A stretch of 29,259 nt of DNA from an uncultured Eubacteriales bacterium (GCA_900544965.1 UQXE01000023.1:1-29259), one strand, 5' to 3'. Shown: positions 1 to 7,450, numbered from the stretch's first letter. Program-made: numbers and translations. Notes: generated from the sequence alone by a model not told the origin.

Positions 1-848
1 AACTCCTTGGTATGTTCTCAGTTCCTGGCGAGGGACCGACGCCTCCTCCGGCTGACTACACAGTCGAGGTTGGCACGGTAGAGGCGAACCCGGGCAGCAC
101 GGTACGCATACCGGTAACGGTAAACGGCCTTGCGGCAGCGGCATTCGAACTTAGCTACGACGCCGACATGTTCACCTATGTAGGCTACACGAACCCTGTA
201 GCGGAAGCGTTTGTAACGGTAAACGACCTGGTAGCGGGTGAACTGACTATAGCGATGATGAACTACGAAGCCAACTATGAAGGCGAAGCCATCATCCTTG
301 AGTTCGCGGTGGCAGGCGAGTGTGAAGACGGCGAATACGAAATACCGGTAGAGGTAATAAGCGCGGCGGCGATCATCGACGGAGCGACGACAAACATAGA
401 CGTAAGCGAAGTAGATGCGACAGCAGGCGCAATCAATGTAGTAAACGGCTACACAGTAACCTTCATGTACAACGGCGAGATCATAGCCGAGGTAACAGTA
501 CCTGTAGGCGAAGCGGCCGAAGCGCCGGAGATGGATCGTTATATCTATGACGAAGAGACTGGATACTATCATGTATTCTGCGGATGGGATAAGGATTTCT
601 CAAGCGTATATGAAAACATGACGGTAAACGCGGTCTATGGCGTCCTGGGCGATGTAAACAACGACGGCACGGTCAACATCACAGACGCGACGATGCTGAT
701 GCGCGGCGTTGTAGGAATGGAAACCCTGAGCGAACTGCAGGATATCATAGCTGATGTAAACTGCGACGGCAGCGTTGGAATAAGCGACGCTACGTTGATT
801 GCACGTTTTGTAACCGGCCTTGAGACCTTCCCGGTTCCGATGGACTAA
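1..848 (+). CDS. Cohesin + InlB B-repeat + dockerin protein (5' end outside window)
   Basis: The reading frame is open to the left edge, so the gene starts upstream; the ATG at 12 is probably internal. Counting from that Met, residues about 16-143 form a cohesin-like beta-sandwich (ANPGSTVRIPVTVNG, then alternating strands ending GAINVV). Residues about 147-211 resemble an InlB B-repeat/Flg_new module (YTVTFMYNGE, then FCGWDKDF). Residues about 213-273 are a type I dockerin with two calcium-binding F-hand loops, DVNNDGTVNITDA and DVNCDGSVGISDA, both keeping D1, N3, D5 and D12. The protein stops a few residues after the dockerin. Dockerins are known to bind cohesins in cellulosomes and other cell-surface assemblies. 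Having both domains on one chain suggests an adaptor or surface-attached protein. A hairpin and a terminator follow at once. The catalytic or substrate-binding part, if any, lies outside the window. Domain calls are confident; the partner is unknown. Confidence 0.9.
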   Translation, partial: LLGMFSVPGEGPTPPPADYTVEVGTVEANPGSTVRIPVTVNGLAAAAFELSYDADMFTYVGYTNPVAEAFVTVNDLVAGELTIAMMNYEANYEGEAIILEFAVAGECEDGEYEIPVEVISAAAIIDGATTNIDVSEVDATAGAINVVNGYTVTFMYNGEIIAEVTVPVGEAAEAPEMDRYIYDEETGYYHVFCGWDKDFSSVYENMTVNAVYGVLGDVNNDGTVNITDATMLMRGVVGMETLSELQDIIADVNCDGSVGISDATLIARFVTGLETFPVPMD

Positions 849-863
849 TTCTTAGTCAGATTG

Positions 864-887
864 CTGCCCGCGCTTCTGCGCGGGCAG
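864..887. terminator. GC-rich hairpin after the dockerin gene
   Basis: A perfect 10-bp stem (ctgcccgcgc / gcgcgggcag) with a ttct loop lies 16 nt after the stop codon. It has no T-run of its own but precedes a classical terminator, so it may act as an RNA 3'-end stabilizer or a first terminator. Confidence 0.6.
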
Positions 888-897
888 TTCAACGTAT

Positions 898-926
898 CAA
901 AAAAAGCGGCGTAGCCGCTTTTTTTG
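898..926 (+). terminator. Rho-independent, probably bidirectional terminator
   Basis: The stem agcggc/gccgct with a gta loop is flanked by seven A on the left and seven T on the right, so it can terminate from both sides. A near-identical copy stands at 3394-3421, at the end of a structured repeat. Confidence 0.85.
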
Positions 927-945
927 AGGTTAAGGTTTTTTCCCC

Positions 946-1150
946 CAGCCTTAGGCTGCAAGCAGCTATCAGGCTGTATTCATGGGGCTTTTACCCCATT
1001 CCCCGTCCAAGTGGACTTTTTGTAAAAAGTCCACTTGGGAATTCCGAAAAACAACGTTTGACGTTTAATGTTTTGATTTACATGGATCAGGCCATGTTTT
1101 GCTCTCAAGGTATCAAAAGACCGGAGTACATGCCACCGGCTTTTGATGAA
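946..1150 (+). repeat. Modular structured repeat (family R1), split copy
   Basis: The left part (946-976) carries cagcct...aggctg around a gctg-caag-cagc stem. The right part (1085-1150) carries the family core gctctcaaggtatcaaaag followed by a hairpin closing with cttttgat. The two parts are contiguous in the copies at 14466-14733 (minus) and 29125-29257. Here they are separated by about 108 bp that includes a second palindrome (1007-1038). No gene is seen. Confidence 0.7.
1007..1038. repeat. 32-bp palindrome (family R3)
   Basis: Perfect 14-bp arms (ccaagtggactttt / aaaagtccacttgg) flank a 4-nt centre. The sequence just downstream (gggaattccgaaaaacaacg) resembles that downstream of the palindrome at 14379-14410 (agaactccaaaaaacgcg), so these are two diverged copies of one element. 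Confidence 0.65.
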
Positions 1151-1817
1151 TTGTATTTTTTGAGGATGCACCCAAGTTATCTTCTCTGATTTTTTATTAA
1201 CAAGGCAGCTAATCAACGCCGCTTTGGGACTAAGGCAGTGTTCTGGCAGGTTACTATTAAAACGCGGCGTTAAAATGCGTGCTTATGGGGAGATTGGGTA
1301 AGGATTTAAACCGTAGGCCGGATAACCCCTTTGTTAGGATGTAAAGCGGGCAATAATACGTGTATTTGATTAGCGGCATAATTGGCGCCTTGAGTTTAAT
1401 CCTGAACGGGCCGCTTTGACCAATTTTAAAGAGTGTTTAAGACTGCTATAAGCGCCGAAAAACCCATCTTCTCATACGTTAAGTATTATAACGTGATATA
1501 ATATTGCTATAGATATTTATGAAATAACCCTCATGTCCTGACAGGGCATGAGGAGGGCGGAGCTTGCCGCCTAAGCGATGTATCAAAGGCGGGCCCTTCA
1601 GTGTTTATATAGAAATGAGGATATCCTGGGATTGCTGACAGTCTTGCCATACGGTCATAGTGCTGTATGGTCTTTTATATAGAATGACTAACTCGTACTG
1701 TTCTGCTTAACGGATTTAAGCACGGGCCTTAAAACCGCGCAAATCAACGAATATTTCGTATAAATTATAACATATAAAAAATATGTTTTAGTTTACATTT
1801 ATACCAGTATAAATTGT
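1151..1817. other. Long intergenic region with hairpins, no gene seen
   Basis: I see no open frame here with a ribosome binding site or a recognizable product. It holds a hairpin at 1529-1553 (cctcatg...catgagg). A terminator-like hairpin follows at 1647-1676 (ccatac...gtatgg, then tctttt). The first 21 bases of the second hairpin, beginning ccatacggtcatagt, recur with one mismatch at 29022-29042, so it belongs to a repeat family. The last ~100 bases are AT-rich and lead into a promoter. Confidence 0.5.
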
Positions 1818-1846
1818 TTGATAAAGCAAAAACCAAATGATATAAT
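1818..1846 (+). promoter_or_regulatory. SigA-type promoter for the cohesin surface protein
   Basis: TTGATA at 1818-1823, a 17-nt spacer and a perfect TATAAT at 1841-1846. Transcription would start near 1853, giving an ~80-nt leader. A GGAGG at 1924-1928 sets the ATG at 1935. Confidence 0.75.
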
Positions 1847-1934
1847 TTATTCAGGATTTAAGCGTATTCGGTAGAAAAAGCGTATGTCCGTATGCCGGCG
1901 CCGCTGAATCGATATAAAATTTTGGAGGTAGCTT

Positions 1935-3161
1935 ATGAGAAAAATATTACCGGTTATACTAGCGTTGATATTGGTATTAGGGTTAGTGCCGTTTACACAA
2001 GCAGAGGGAGAAATGTCCTTGACGGCTATAAGCGTTGAAGCAAAGCCCGGCGACGACGTAGAGGTTTCAATAAAAGCGTCCGATATAGCGGCCGCGGACT
2101 TTGTATTGACCTTTGACGCCACAGCGCTCGAATATACGGGCTACAGCGCGGGAGCGAGCGACACCCTGATTGTAAACGACAGGGAAGCGGGCAATGGAAG
2201 GCTGGCCATAAACGCTATATCAATCTATGATAACTATGATGACGAGGCCTGTATTGTCCTGGGGTTCAAGATCGGGCAAAACGCCCGAGGCCCGTATGAG
2301 CTGTCAATCGAACTCAAGAGCGCGGCGGTTATAATCGGAGGCAGGACTGAAAATGTTGTTCCGGAAGACGTGCGTGTAGAGAACGGAAGCATAGTAACGC
2401 CCGGGTTATATACGGTCACTTTCGTTGATGGCCTGGACGGTCAGGTGATCGACGTTCAGGAGGTAATGGAAGGCCATGACGCTACCCCGCCCGCTCCGCC
2501 TGAACATGAGGGTTATGTGTTCATCAGGTGGCAGGGAAGCTACACTAACGTCACTTCCGATACGACGGTAACGGCCGTATATAGGACCGAGGACGCGGAG
2601 CTGTACACCATAAGCTACTATGTGGACGGAGAGTTCTATGACAGCCAGCTATACGAGGCAGGCGATGAGATTCTGCCGCTTGAGGAGCCGGTGCGCGAAG
2701 GCTATGTGTTCTCGGGCTGGAACGGGCTTCCGGAGGAGATGCCGGCTGAGGACATAAGGGTTGACGGAACATTTACACCCGCGGGCGGCATAGTGAACGT
2801 GGCGGTTACTGCGTCTGAAGGCGGAACAGCGTCGCTGATAAACGCACCTGTTGCGTACGGCGCAAACGCGGAGATATCGCTCAACCCCGATGAAGGTTAC
2901 TGCGTATGGTATGTAGCGATAGACGGCGAGATGGTTTCAACGTATCCGGATGGCAGCGTGTACGTCATTGAGAACGTAATAAAGGATATAACGGTAAAGG
3001 TTGTGTTTAAAGCTTTAGAGCCTTCTAACACACCCGAAGTAAATCCCCCGGCGACCGGCGCATCCTCAACGGCTGGAATAGCCATCGGCCTTGTCGCCCT
3101 GGGTGTGGTAATTGTGATAGTAGCCCTAGTTGTTAAAAGCAGACGCAACGGTGCGGAATAA
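1935..3161 (+). CDS. Membrane-anchored cohesin/InlB-repeat surface protein
   Basis: The protein has 408 residues. A signal peptide covers residues 1-23 (cleavage predicted after Gln-Ala). A cohesin-like domain spans about 29-157 (AKPGDDVEVSIKASDI). Two InlB B-repeat-like modules follow at about 160-220 (with PPEHEGYVFIRW) and 225-285 (with REGYVFSGW). A further beta-rich module covers about 289-365. The C-terminus has NPPATG at 370-375, a hydrophobic helix at about 380-400 and a basic tail KSRR. This resembles a sortase sorting signal, but the motif is not canonical LPxTG, so simple membrane anchoring is equally possible. The same module order is found in the minus-strand protein at 12879-14156, and the cohesin and InlB modules also occur in the protein at the left edge. 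It is probably an exported surface receptor for dockerin proteins or glycans. The promoter at 1818 and GGAGG before the ATG support the start. Confidence 0.88.
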   Translation: MRKILPVILALILVLGLVPFTQAEGEMSLTAISVEAKPGDDVEVSIKASDIAAADFVLTFDATALEYTGYSAGASDTLIVNDREAGNGRLAINAISIYDNYDDEACIVLGFKIGQNARGPYELSIELKSAAVIIGGRTENVVPEDVRVENGSIVTPGLYTVTFVDGLDGQVIDVQEVMEGHDATPPAPPEHEGYVFIRWQGSYTNVTSDTTVTAVYRTEDAELYTISYYVDGEFYDSQLYEAGDEILPLEEPVREGYVFSGWNGLPEEMPAEDIRVDGTFTPAGGIVNVAVTASEGGTASLINAPVAYGANAEISLNPDEGYCVWYVAIDGEMVSTYPDGSVYVIENVIKDITVKVVFKALEPSNTPEVNPPATGASSTAGIAIGLVALGVVIVIVALVVKSRRNGAE

Positions 3162-3205
3162 TTACAGTAATCGCAGGAGGCTGCACAGAGCGGACTAAAG
3201 TTCAT

Positions 3206-3235
3206 GGGGACTGCCGGCTTAACCCGGCAGTCCCT
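3206..3235. repeat. Hairpin repeat flanking R2, left copy
   Basis: Near-perfect hairpin ggactgccgg-cttaa-cccggcagtcc. An almost identical hairpin stands at 3429-3460, so the structured repeat between them is bracketed by direct copies of a palindrome. Confidence 0.7.
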
Positions 3236-3244
3236 ACAGACTGA

Positions 3245-3420
3245 CCCTGGGATTGTCAAGGGCCGCAGCCCTTGACTTTAGATCCGGCTCTGACGACATG
3301 CGCGTCAGAACGGATGAAAACCGTGAGGTTTTCGTTCTTTGCGGGTTTTGCCGCCCAGGAGCGTCCAAAGGACGAGAGGCAAAACCCGTAACCTCAAAAA
3401 AGCGGCGCAGCCGCTTTTTT
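3245..3420 (+). repeat. Structured intergenic repeat (family R2), copy 1
   Basis: A chain of hairpins: gtcaagggc-cgca-gcccttgac, then gaaaacc-gtga-ggttttc, then a longer arm cgggttttgcc...ggcaaaacccg with an inner stem (gtcc...ggac). It ends in a terminator hairpin. The same chain is found on the opposite strand at 7451-7603, with different bases in the inner stem. There is no plausible protein. Confidence 0.75.
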
Positions 3421-3421
3421 G
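3394..3421 (+). terminator. Rho-independent, bidirectional terminator
   Basis: Six A, agcggc-gca-gccgct, six T. It matches the terminator at 898-926 except for one loop base and arm length. It forms the right end of the R2 repeat and lies ~230 nt past the surface protein gene. Confidence 0.75.
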
Positions 3422-3428
3422 ACACGCT

Positions 3429-3460
3429 GGGGGACCGCCGGCTTAACCCGGCAGTCCCTG
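3429..3460. repeat. Hairpin repeat flanking R2, right copy
   Basis: Near-perfect hairpin gggaccgccgg-cttaa-cccggcagtccc, the second copy of the palindrome at 3206-3235. Confidence 0.7.
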
Positions 3461-3529
3461 TTAAACCATATCAGGCAAAAGGTGATTTGACGCAGGGCCG
3501 CAAATCTGGCCGATCACGCAAAAATAGCC

Positions 3530-3558
3530 TTTATCTTAGTCCCCACATAGGTTATAAT
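3530..3558 (+). promoter_or_regulatory. Probable SigA promoter for the lipoprotein/acetyltransferase pair
   Basis: TTTATC at 3530-3535, a 17-nt spacer and TATAAT at 3553-3558. The -35 box is weak. A second TATAAT at 3561-3566 lacks a convincing -35. Confidence 0.5.
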
Positions 3559-3604
3559 ACTATAATATTAATTTAAATTAGTTTTTGAAAGGTTTTTTTG
3601 TATT

Positions 3605-4060
3605 ATGAAAAGGGTTGCGTTATTGCTAATATGCGCTTTAATCATATTCAGCCTGTGCTCCTGCGGCGGCGGCTCATATACCATTGGAGAAAGGTATTTG
3701 GTAACGACCGATGGCTATATAGAGATATACAGGCCCTATATTTCCGATTCGCTGCCATATCTTCTGCGCTCGGATATGACCGCGGAGGAGCGCGAAAGCA
3801 TCCACTATCTGCTCAGTACGCTGGGAAATTTTTCAGAAGAGTTAAGCGAGGAGCTTTTATATGAAAAATCACCGGCGATAATAATGCAGACGGTTGGTGA
3901 AGGAAAGATAGAGTTCTACCTGGACATAGAAAATCAAAGGGTGTTTACGGTGGAATCTCAGCCGGATTCCCCCCTGTGGAAGTATACAACCTATGAGACC
4001 AATGCGGAATACTTTAAAAGCGTAGCGGAAAACCTGTTTGGGATGAAAGCGGGGACCTGA
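3605..4060 (+). CDS. Small predicted lipoprotein of unknown function
   Basis: The protein has 151 residues. It starts with a lipoprotein signal peptide, MKRVALLLICALIIF, and a lipobox Leu17-Cys18-Ser19-Cys20, so Cys20 is the probable lipidation site and the protein would face outward on the membrane. The mature part is mixed alpha/beta, acidic, with no motif I recognize (segments such as YIEIYRPYISD and GEGKIEFYLDIENQRVF suggest paired beta strands). A GAAAGG lies upstream of the ATG at a rather long spacing. The next gene starts only 4 nt after the stop codon, so the two are probably co-transcribed, but I see no functional link to that acetyltransferase. Confidence 0.75.
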   Translation: MKRVALLLICALIIFSLCSCGGGSYTIGERYLVTTDGYIEIYRPYISDSLPYLLRSDMTAEERESIHYLLSTLGNFSEELSEELLYEKSPAIIMQTVGEGKIEFYLDIENQRVFTVESQPDSPLWKYTTYETNAEYFKSVAENLFGMKAGT

Positions 4061-4064
4061 CGGA

Positions 4065-4526
4065 TTGAGCATGGAAATAATATACAGGCTGTGCCGAGCT
4101 GATGACGCGCCGGCGGCGGCCGGGCTTGCGGGGATGTTGTGGCCTGGTTGTGATCAAACCGAATTGGTAAAAGAGTATGGGCAGTTCATTTCAGCGGGCA
4201 GTATGGCGTGTCCGTTAGCGCTTTTTCGCGGGGAGCCCATTGGCTTTGCTCAATGCCAGTTAAGGCATGATTATGTGGAAGGAGCCCACAGCAGCCCTGT
4301 AGCATACCTGGAGGGCATATTTGTTAAGGCGCCATACAGGCGCCTGGGCGCAGCGCGCGAGCTTTTGTCCATGTGCGAGGAATGGGCCAGAGGTAAAGGC
4401 TGCCACGAATTGGCGAGCGATTGCGAACTAAATAACGATGGCAGCCTGGGTTTTCACCTCAACTATGGTTTTAACGAGGCAAACAGGATAATCTGCTTTA
4501 TAAAAAATATTCAATCCAAGGGATGA
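4065..4526 (+). CDS. GNAT acetyltransferase, aminoglycoside 6'-N-acetyltransferase [AAC(6')-I]-like
   Basis: 153 residues, the size of AAC(6')-I enzymes. These transfer acetyl from acetyl-CoA to the 6'-amino group of aminoglycosides such as kanamycin and tobramycin. The middle of the protein follows the AAC(6')-Ic/Ig/Ih-type pattern from memory: LRHDYVEGAHSSPVAYLEGI, then the acetyl-CoA loop region RRLGAARELL, then GCHELASDCELNN and a C-terminal HLNYGFNEANRIICF. The assignment to this branch rather than a generic GNAT is good, but substrate and actual resistance cannot be read from sequence. The start could be TTG at 4065 (GGGG 10 nt upstream) or ATG at 4071. It sits 4 nt behind the lipoprotein gene. 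No mobile element flanks it, which points to an intrinsic gene. Confidence 0.82.
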   Translation: MSMEIIYRLCRADDAPAAAGLAGMLWPGCDQTELVKEYGQFISAGSMACPLALFRGEPIGFAQCQLRHDYVEGAHSSPVAYLEGIFVKAPYRRLGAARELLSMCEEWARGKGCHELASDCELNNDGSLGFHLNYGFNEANRIICFIKNIQSKG

Positions 4527-4646
4527 ACTTAGCTTAAACGAAAACCTATGAGCTGTGGGGCAATCCCCAATATGATATTTGACATTGGTTAATGGCAGCC
4601 ACTGCTATACGGCTCAAATCAGCAAGGTATGGCAGTTGTGTGTTTA

Positions 4647-4676
4647 ACGGGATACGGCCATGGCCGTATCCCGTTA
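4647..4676. terminator. 30-bp perfect palindrome between convergent genes
   Basis: aacgggatacggcca followed by its exact reverse complement. It lies directly after the stop codon of the minus-strand feoB fragment and ~120 nt after the acetyltransferase, so it probably ends transcription from both sides. The T-runs are short on each side. Confidence 0.6.
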
Positions 4677-4680
4677 AAAT

Positions 4681-5619
4681 TTAAACAAGCCCAAGCAGAC
4701 GCACGGCGTTTGCGACAATGGCGCACACCGCGATTCCGGCAAGCGTAGGAATCAGGGCTGATACCCCCGTCCATTTCCAGCTTTGCGTCTCTTTGCGTAT
4801 CGTCAGCAGCGTAGTCGAGCATGGCCAGTGCATCAGAGAGAACAACATCGTGCATAGCGCGGTCATCCACGTCCAGCCATTGTCAATAAACAGCGCCTTT
4901 AGGCTGGCTAAATCGAGTTCCATAATGCTTCCCGTCTGCATGTAAGCCATAATAACTATGGGGATAACAATCTCATTGGCCGGAAAGCCAAGTATAAACG
5001 CAAGAAGAATCACTCCGTCAAGCCCTATAAACCGCGCAAAAGGATCCAGAAAACCTGCGATATGCCAAAGCAGGCTCGCCCCGTCAGCAGTTACATTTCC
5101 AAGTATCCAAATTATCAGGCCCGCGGGAGCGGCGATCATTACAGCGCGCCCAAGGACAAAGATGGTTCTGTCCAGAATCGACCTTACTATCACCTTGCCC
5201 AGCTGAGGGCTGCGGTACGGCGGAAGTTCAAGTGTATATGAGGATGGTACGCCTTTAAGTATGGTTTTGGTCAACGCTTTTGATACTAGAAATGTAGCCG
5301 CTATTCCCAATAGAATCATGCCGGTAAGCAGTATGGCCGCTCCCGCCGAATTCCACAGCCCAACCGAGGTGCCTATAAAGAACATGGTTATTATTGATAT
5401 AAGCGTTGGAAACCTGCCGTTACATGGCACAAAATTATTGGTTATGATTGCTATGAGCCGCTCACGCTGTGAGTCGATGATTCGGCAGCCGGTTACTCCG
5501 GCCGCGTTGCAGCCAAACCCCATGCACATGGTTAATTGAAAAGAGTATGCGGGGCAAAAAGGTATGGCATACCGTATCAACCAAGAAGCAGTATGGTTGA
5601 TAACGGAACGCTTAACCAA
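4681..5619 (-). pseudogene. feoB: 5'-truncated ferrous iron transporter B (feoB fragment)
   Basis: Only the C-terminal membrane half of FeoB is present, 312 codons; full-length FeoB is usually about 600-700 residues. The core is typical of the clostridial type: MGFGCNAAG (about 33-41), GCRIID, RERLIAIITNNF and CNGRFP (to about 71). A second Gate-like segment, LGFPANEIVIPIVIMAY, and several membrane helices follow. The N-terminal GTPase domain (G1 GxxNxGKS) and first helices are missing. The first ~27 codons (MVKRSVINHTAS...) do not look like FeoB, and a TGA stop stands just upstream of the TTG start. No GTPase remnant appears further upstream. I read it as a decayed gene after a deletion. A standalone gate protein is the less likely alternative, since GTP-driven transport would be lost. 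No feoA is nearby. Confidence 0.75.
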
Positions 5620-5910
5620 ACAAGCTGTGCTTCAAATAATTCTAATGTGTATAAGACTTCAACCCATGATTCAATTAAGCACCATTACGACGGAGAACAG
5701 CATAGGTTTTTTATCTTTAGACCTATTTTAATTTAATCCAGTTAAATAAATTTATTAATAATAACATATATTTATCAAGAACGAGTTTCCATGAGAGTAA
5801 AAAAATTAAGTATGAGAACAATTCCATAATTCAAGTGTATTTAACGAATTCATAATATAAAAAGCCTACATCACGTAAAATTGATGACGGAATAAGGTTT
5901 CGTAGTGTTT
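5620..5910. other. AT-rich gap upstream of the feoB fragment, no gene seen
   Basis: The minus strand (the direction of feoB) has stops in all frames within short distances and no FeoB GTPase motif. A hairpin with a T-run, agtgtt-ttc-aacact-tttttt, lies at 5904-5922 on the plus strand, overlapping the end of the next minus-strand gene. Confidence 0.5.
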
Positions 5911-6113
5911 TCAACACTTTTTTGCTTTGATAAAGCAATACCCCCGTTGAAAAGGGTAATCATCCAGCCTCAGTCCCACAATTCCCAAAGTGACGCCAAC
6001 CGCAAACAGCATGATCTCGCCGATGCCGCCCAGATAGCTCATGGGGCGACCAGGATAAAGCCTCCGATAAGTATGAACATAATCCCGAACAGTATGAACT
6101 TGAGCCCTTTCAT
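5911..6113 (-). pseudogene. Tiny two-helix membrane protein gene, split by a frameshift
   Basis: On the minus strand a perfect GGAGG sits 5 nt before an ATG at 6113. It opens a 24-codon frame, MKGLKFILFGIMFILIGGF..., that ends at 6039. At the stop an ATGA overlap opens a second frame (6042 to 5911, 43 codons), MSYLGGIGEIMLFAVGVTLG. Joined by a frameshift they form a small protein with two membrane helices and a glycine-rich turn, like small hypothetical membrane proteins common in Firmicutes. Two readings are possible: one gene broken by an indel (real or a sequencing error), or two translation-coupled mini-proteins. The tail after GLRLDD is not typical. It may share a transcript with the DUF1877 gene upstream (gap 122 nt). 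Confidence 0.5.
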
Positions 6114-6235
6114 CAAGACCTCCTTTACGGGTTTATACCGGATGTGAATTTTATTACCCGCGGTTTGCGGCGAATAGTCCGATGCGGTGCCATCGGCCGC
6201 CCGCGTCGGATATTATTTTAAATGGGGCAATCGTG

Positions 6236-6739
6236 CTATTCCACAAAAAACAGCAGGCACTTGTTAAGCGCCGCCGCCTTTTTATAAAACTTCTTTAAAT
6301 CCCTGAAATTCTCCCATACATACTCAAACACCGCTTCCTCCCCGTCCTCTGAAACGTCTGACACGAGATATACATCCTCATCCTTCATGCCCTTGATATC
6401 GAACCTGGCCCTTAAATCCTCCTTGTCAATACCGCTGATGGCTTCGGCAATCTCCTTTACCTCATCCTCCGTAATATATGTGGCGGGGGCGTAGCCTATC
6501 TCCTCGTCGCTTACCTCCCTGCCAAACACCACCCTTGCGAGCGCTTGCGAATCGTCGACCCCTTTTGTAAGGACATAGTCTATGGCATTCCATGCCTTCT
6601 CAATGGAAAGCATGTTTCCTTCGCCATCGTAATCCTCGTCGTCTCCGAAGAAGATAACCTCGGACGCCTCCAGCTCGCCGTCAAGAATGCCGTCTACCTT
6701 TTCTCTGTCAATCATGCAATAGGTACCCATCATGCTCAT
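6236..6739 (-). CDS. DUF1877 (YfbM-like) family protein
   Basis: 167 residues from the ATG at 6739, set by a GGAGA about 10 nt upstream. The N-terminus MSMMGTYCMIDREKVDGIL is the typical opening of DUF1877 proteins (MSMxGxY...). The rest follows the family: a helix-rich, acidic body with SIEKAWNAIDYVL (the conserved 'KxWxxIHYLL'-like segment), GREVSDEEIGYAPATYIT, and the C-terminal region with VWENFRDLKKFYKKAA. The frame stays open further upstream to 6880, but that extension (RGARGQQRRFKRREQE) lies in the GC-rich block, is arginine-rich and is unlikely to be translated. The family's function is unknown; it is cytoplasmic and common in bacteria. No signal peptide or membrane segment is present. 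Confidence 0.82.
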   Translation of the reverse strand: MSMMGTYCMIDREKVDGILDGELEASEVIFFGDDEDYDGEGNMLSIEKAWNAIDYVLTKGVDDSQALARVVFGREVSDEEIGYAPATYITEDEVKEIAEAISGIDKEDLRARFDIKGMKDEDVYLVSDVSEDGEEAVFEYVWENFRDLKKFYKKAAALNKCLLFFVE

Positions 6740-7450
6740 AATCAGCTTGTCTCCTTTTCTTGTTACCCAAAGTTTACAAGGGTAAGTACGACTGGAGGGC
6801 CGGATTAGGGCCATTTCTTGTTCCCGCCGCTTGAAACGGCGCTGCTGGCCCCGCGCTCCTCGGCCTTGAACTGGCCGCAAACCCGACTCGTCGAGGTCTT
6901 CAGAGCTTTCACTCTGCCAGCCCGTGCGGGATGAGGCGGAGCCGCGCAGGCGTAGCGGATCCTACGGCAAACGGCCGGAACAAACTCCGGCGCGGGCTGG
7001 GTGTGCGAAAACCGTGTTTACCCTTGCAAAAAAACTGAGGGTGTTGATATTAAATTATATTTCGGCCTGTCCTGCAAGTCTATACTACCGTATGATTTTC
7101 TTCAACTTTTTTATTTATGCCATTAAACGCCGCCTTCAGTACCAGGTATCCTCGTTGCTGTTAAAACGCGCCAGCGTCAATACGCCCTTTAGTACGCTGA
7201 AAATATTTACAGTTTTGAGGTTTTATATGATTTGTCTTTAGCCGCAACAGACTCATAAACCATGCGTGTTCGGGCCGGCAGGCTTTAGTACCGGCCGCGG
7301 TTTTATCGGGTTTAACCTTTTCCTAACATTAACTTGCTTAAATTCGCCTTTACTACTTGAAATCCGTTACAATAAGCGGTACATTAACCTTGAAGGGTAC
7401 ACATACCCTTCATTGGAGGGTATGTCAGCGTGGAGCTGCCGCGCCACTTA
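6740..7450. other. Intergenic region with GC-rich inverted-repeat block
   Basis: The block 6777-7026 is bounded by an exact 9-bp inverted repeat (caagggtaa / ttacccttg). It contains several hairpins, such as cgtag...ctacg near 6951 and gccgg-aacaaac-tccggc near 6972, and is clearly more GC-rich than its surroundings. From 7030 to 7400 the sequence is ordinary and gene-free. A hairpin acatacc...gggtatgt lies at 7401-7425; part of it (cccttcattggaggg) recurs at 7623-7637, on the other side of the R2 repeat. Confidence 0.5.

Noticed and set aside
3253..3576. 107-codon plus-strand frame after the surface protein
   Set aside because: It covers the R2 repeat, its terminator and a hairpin, and lacks a ribosome binding site.
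6740..6880. N-terminal extension of the DUF1877 protein
   Set aside because: The family begins at MSMMGTY, a ribosome binding site supports 6739, and the extension is Arg-rich sequence from the GC-rich block.
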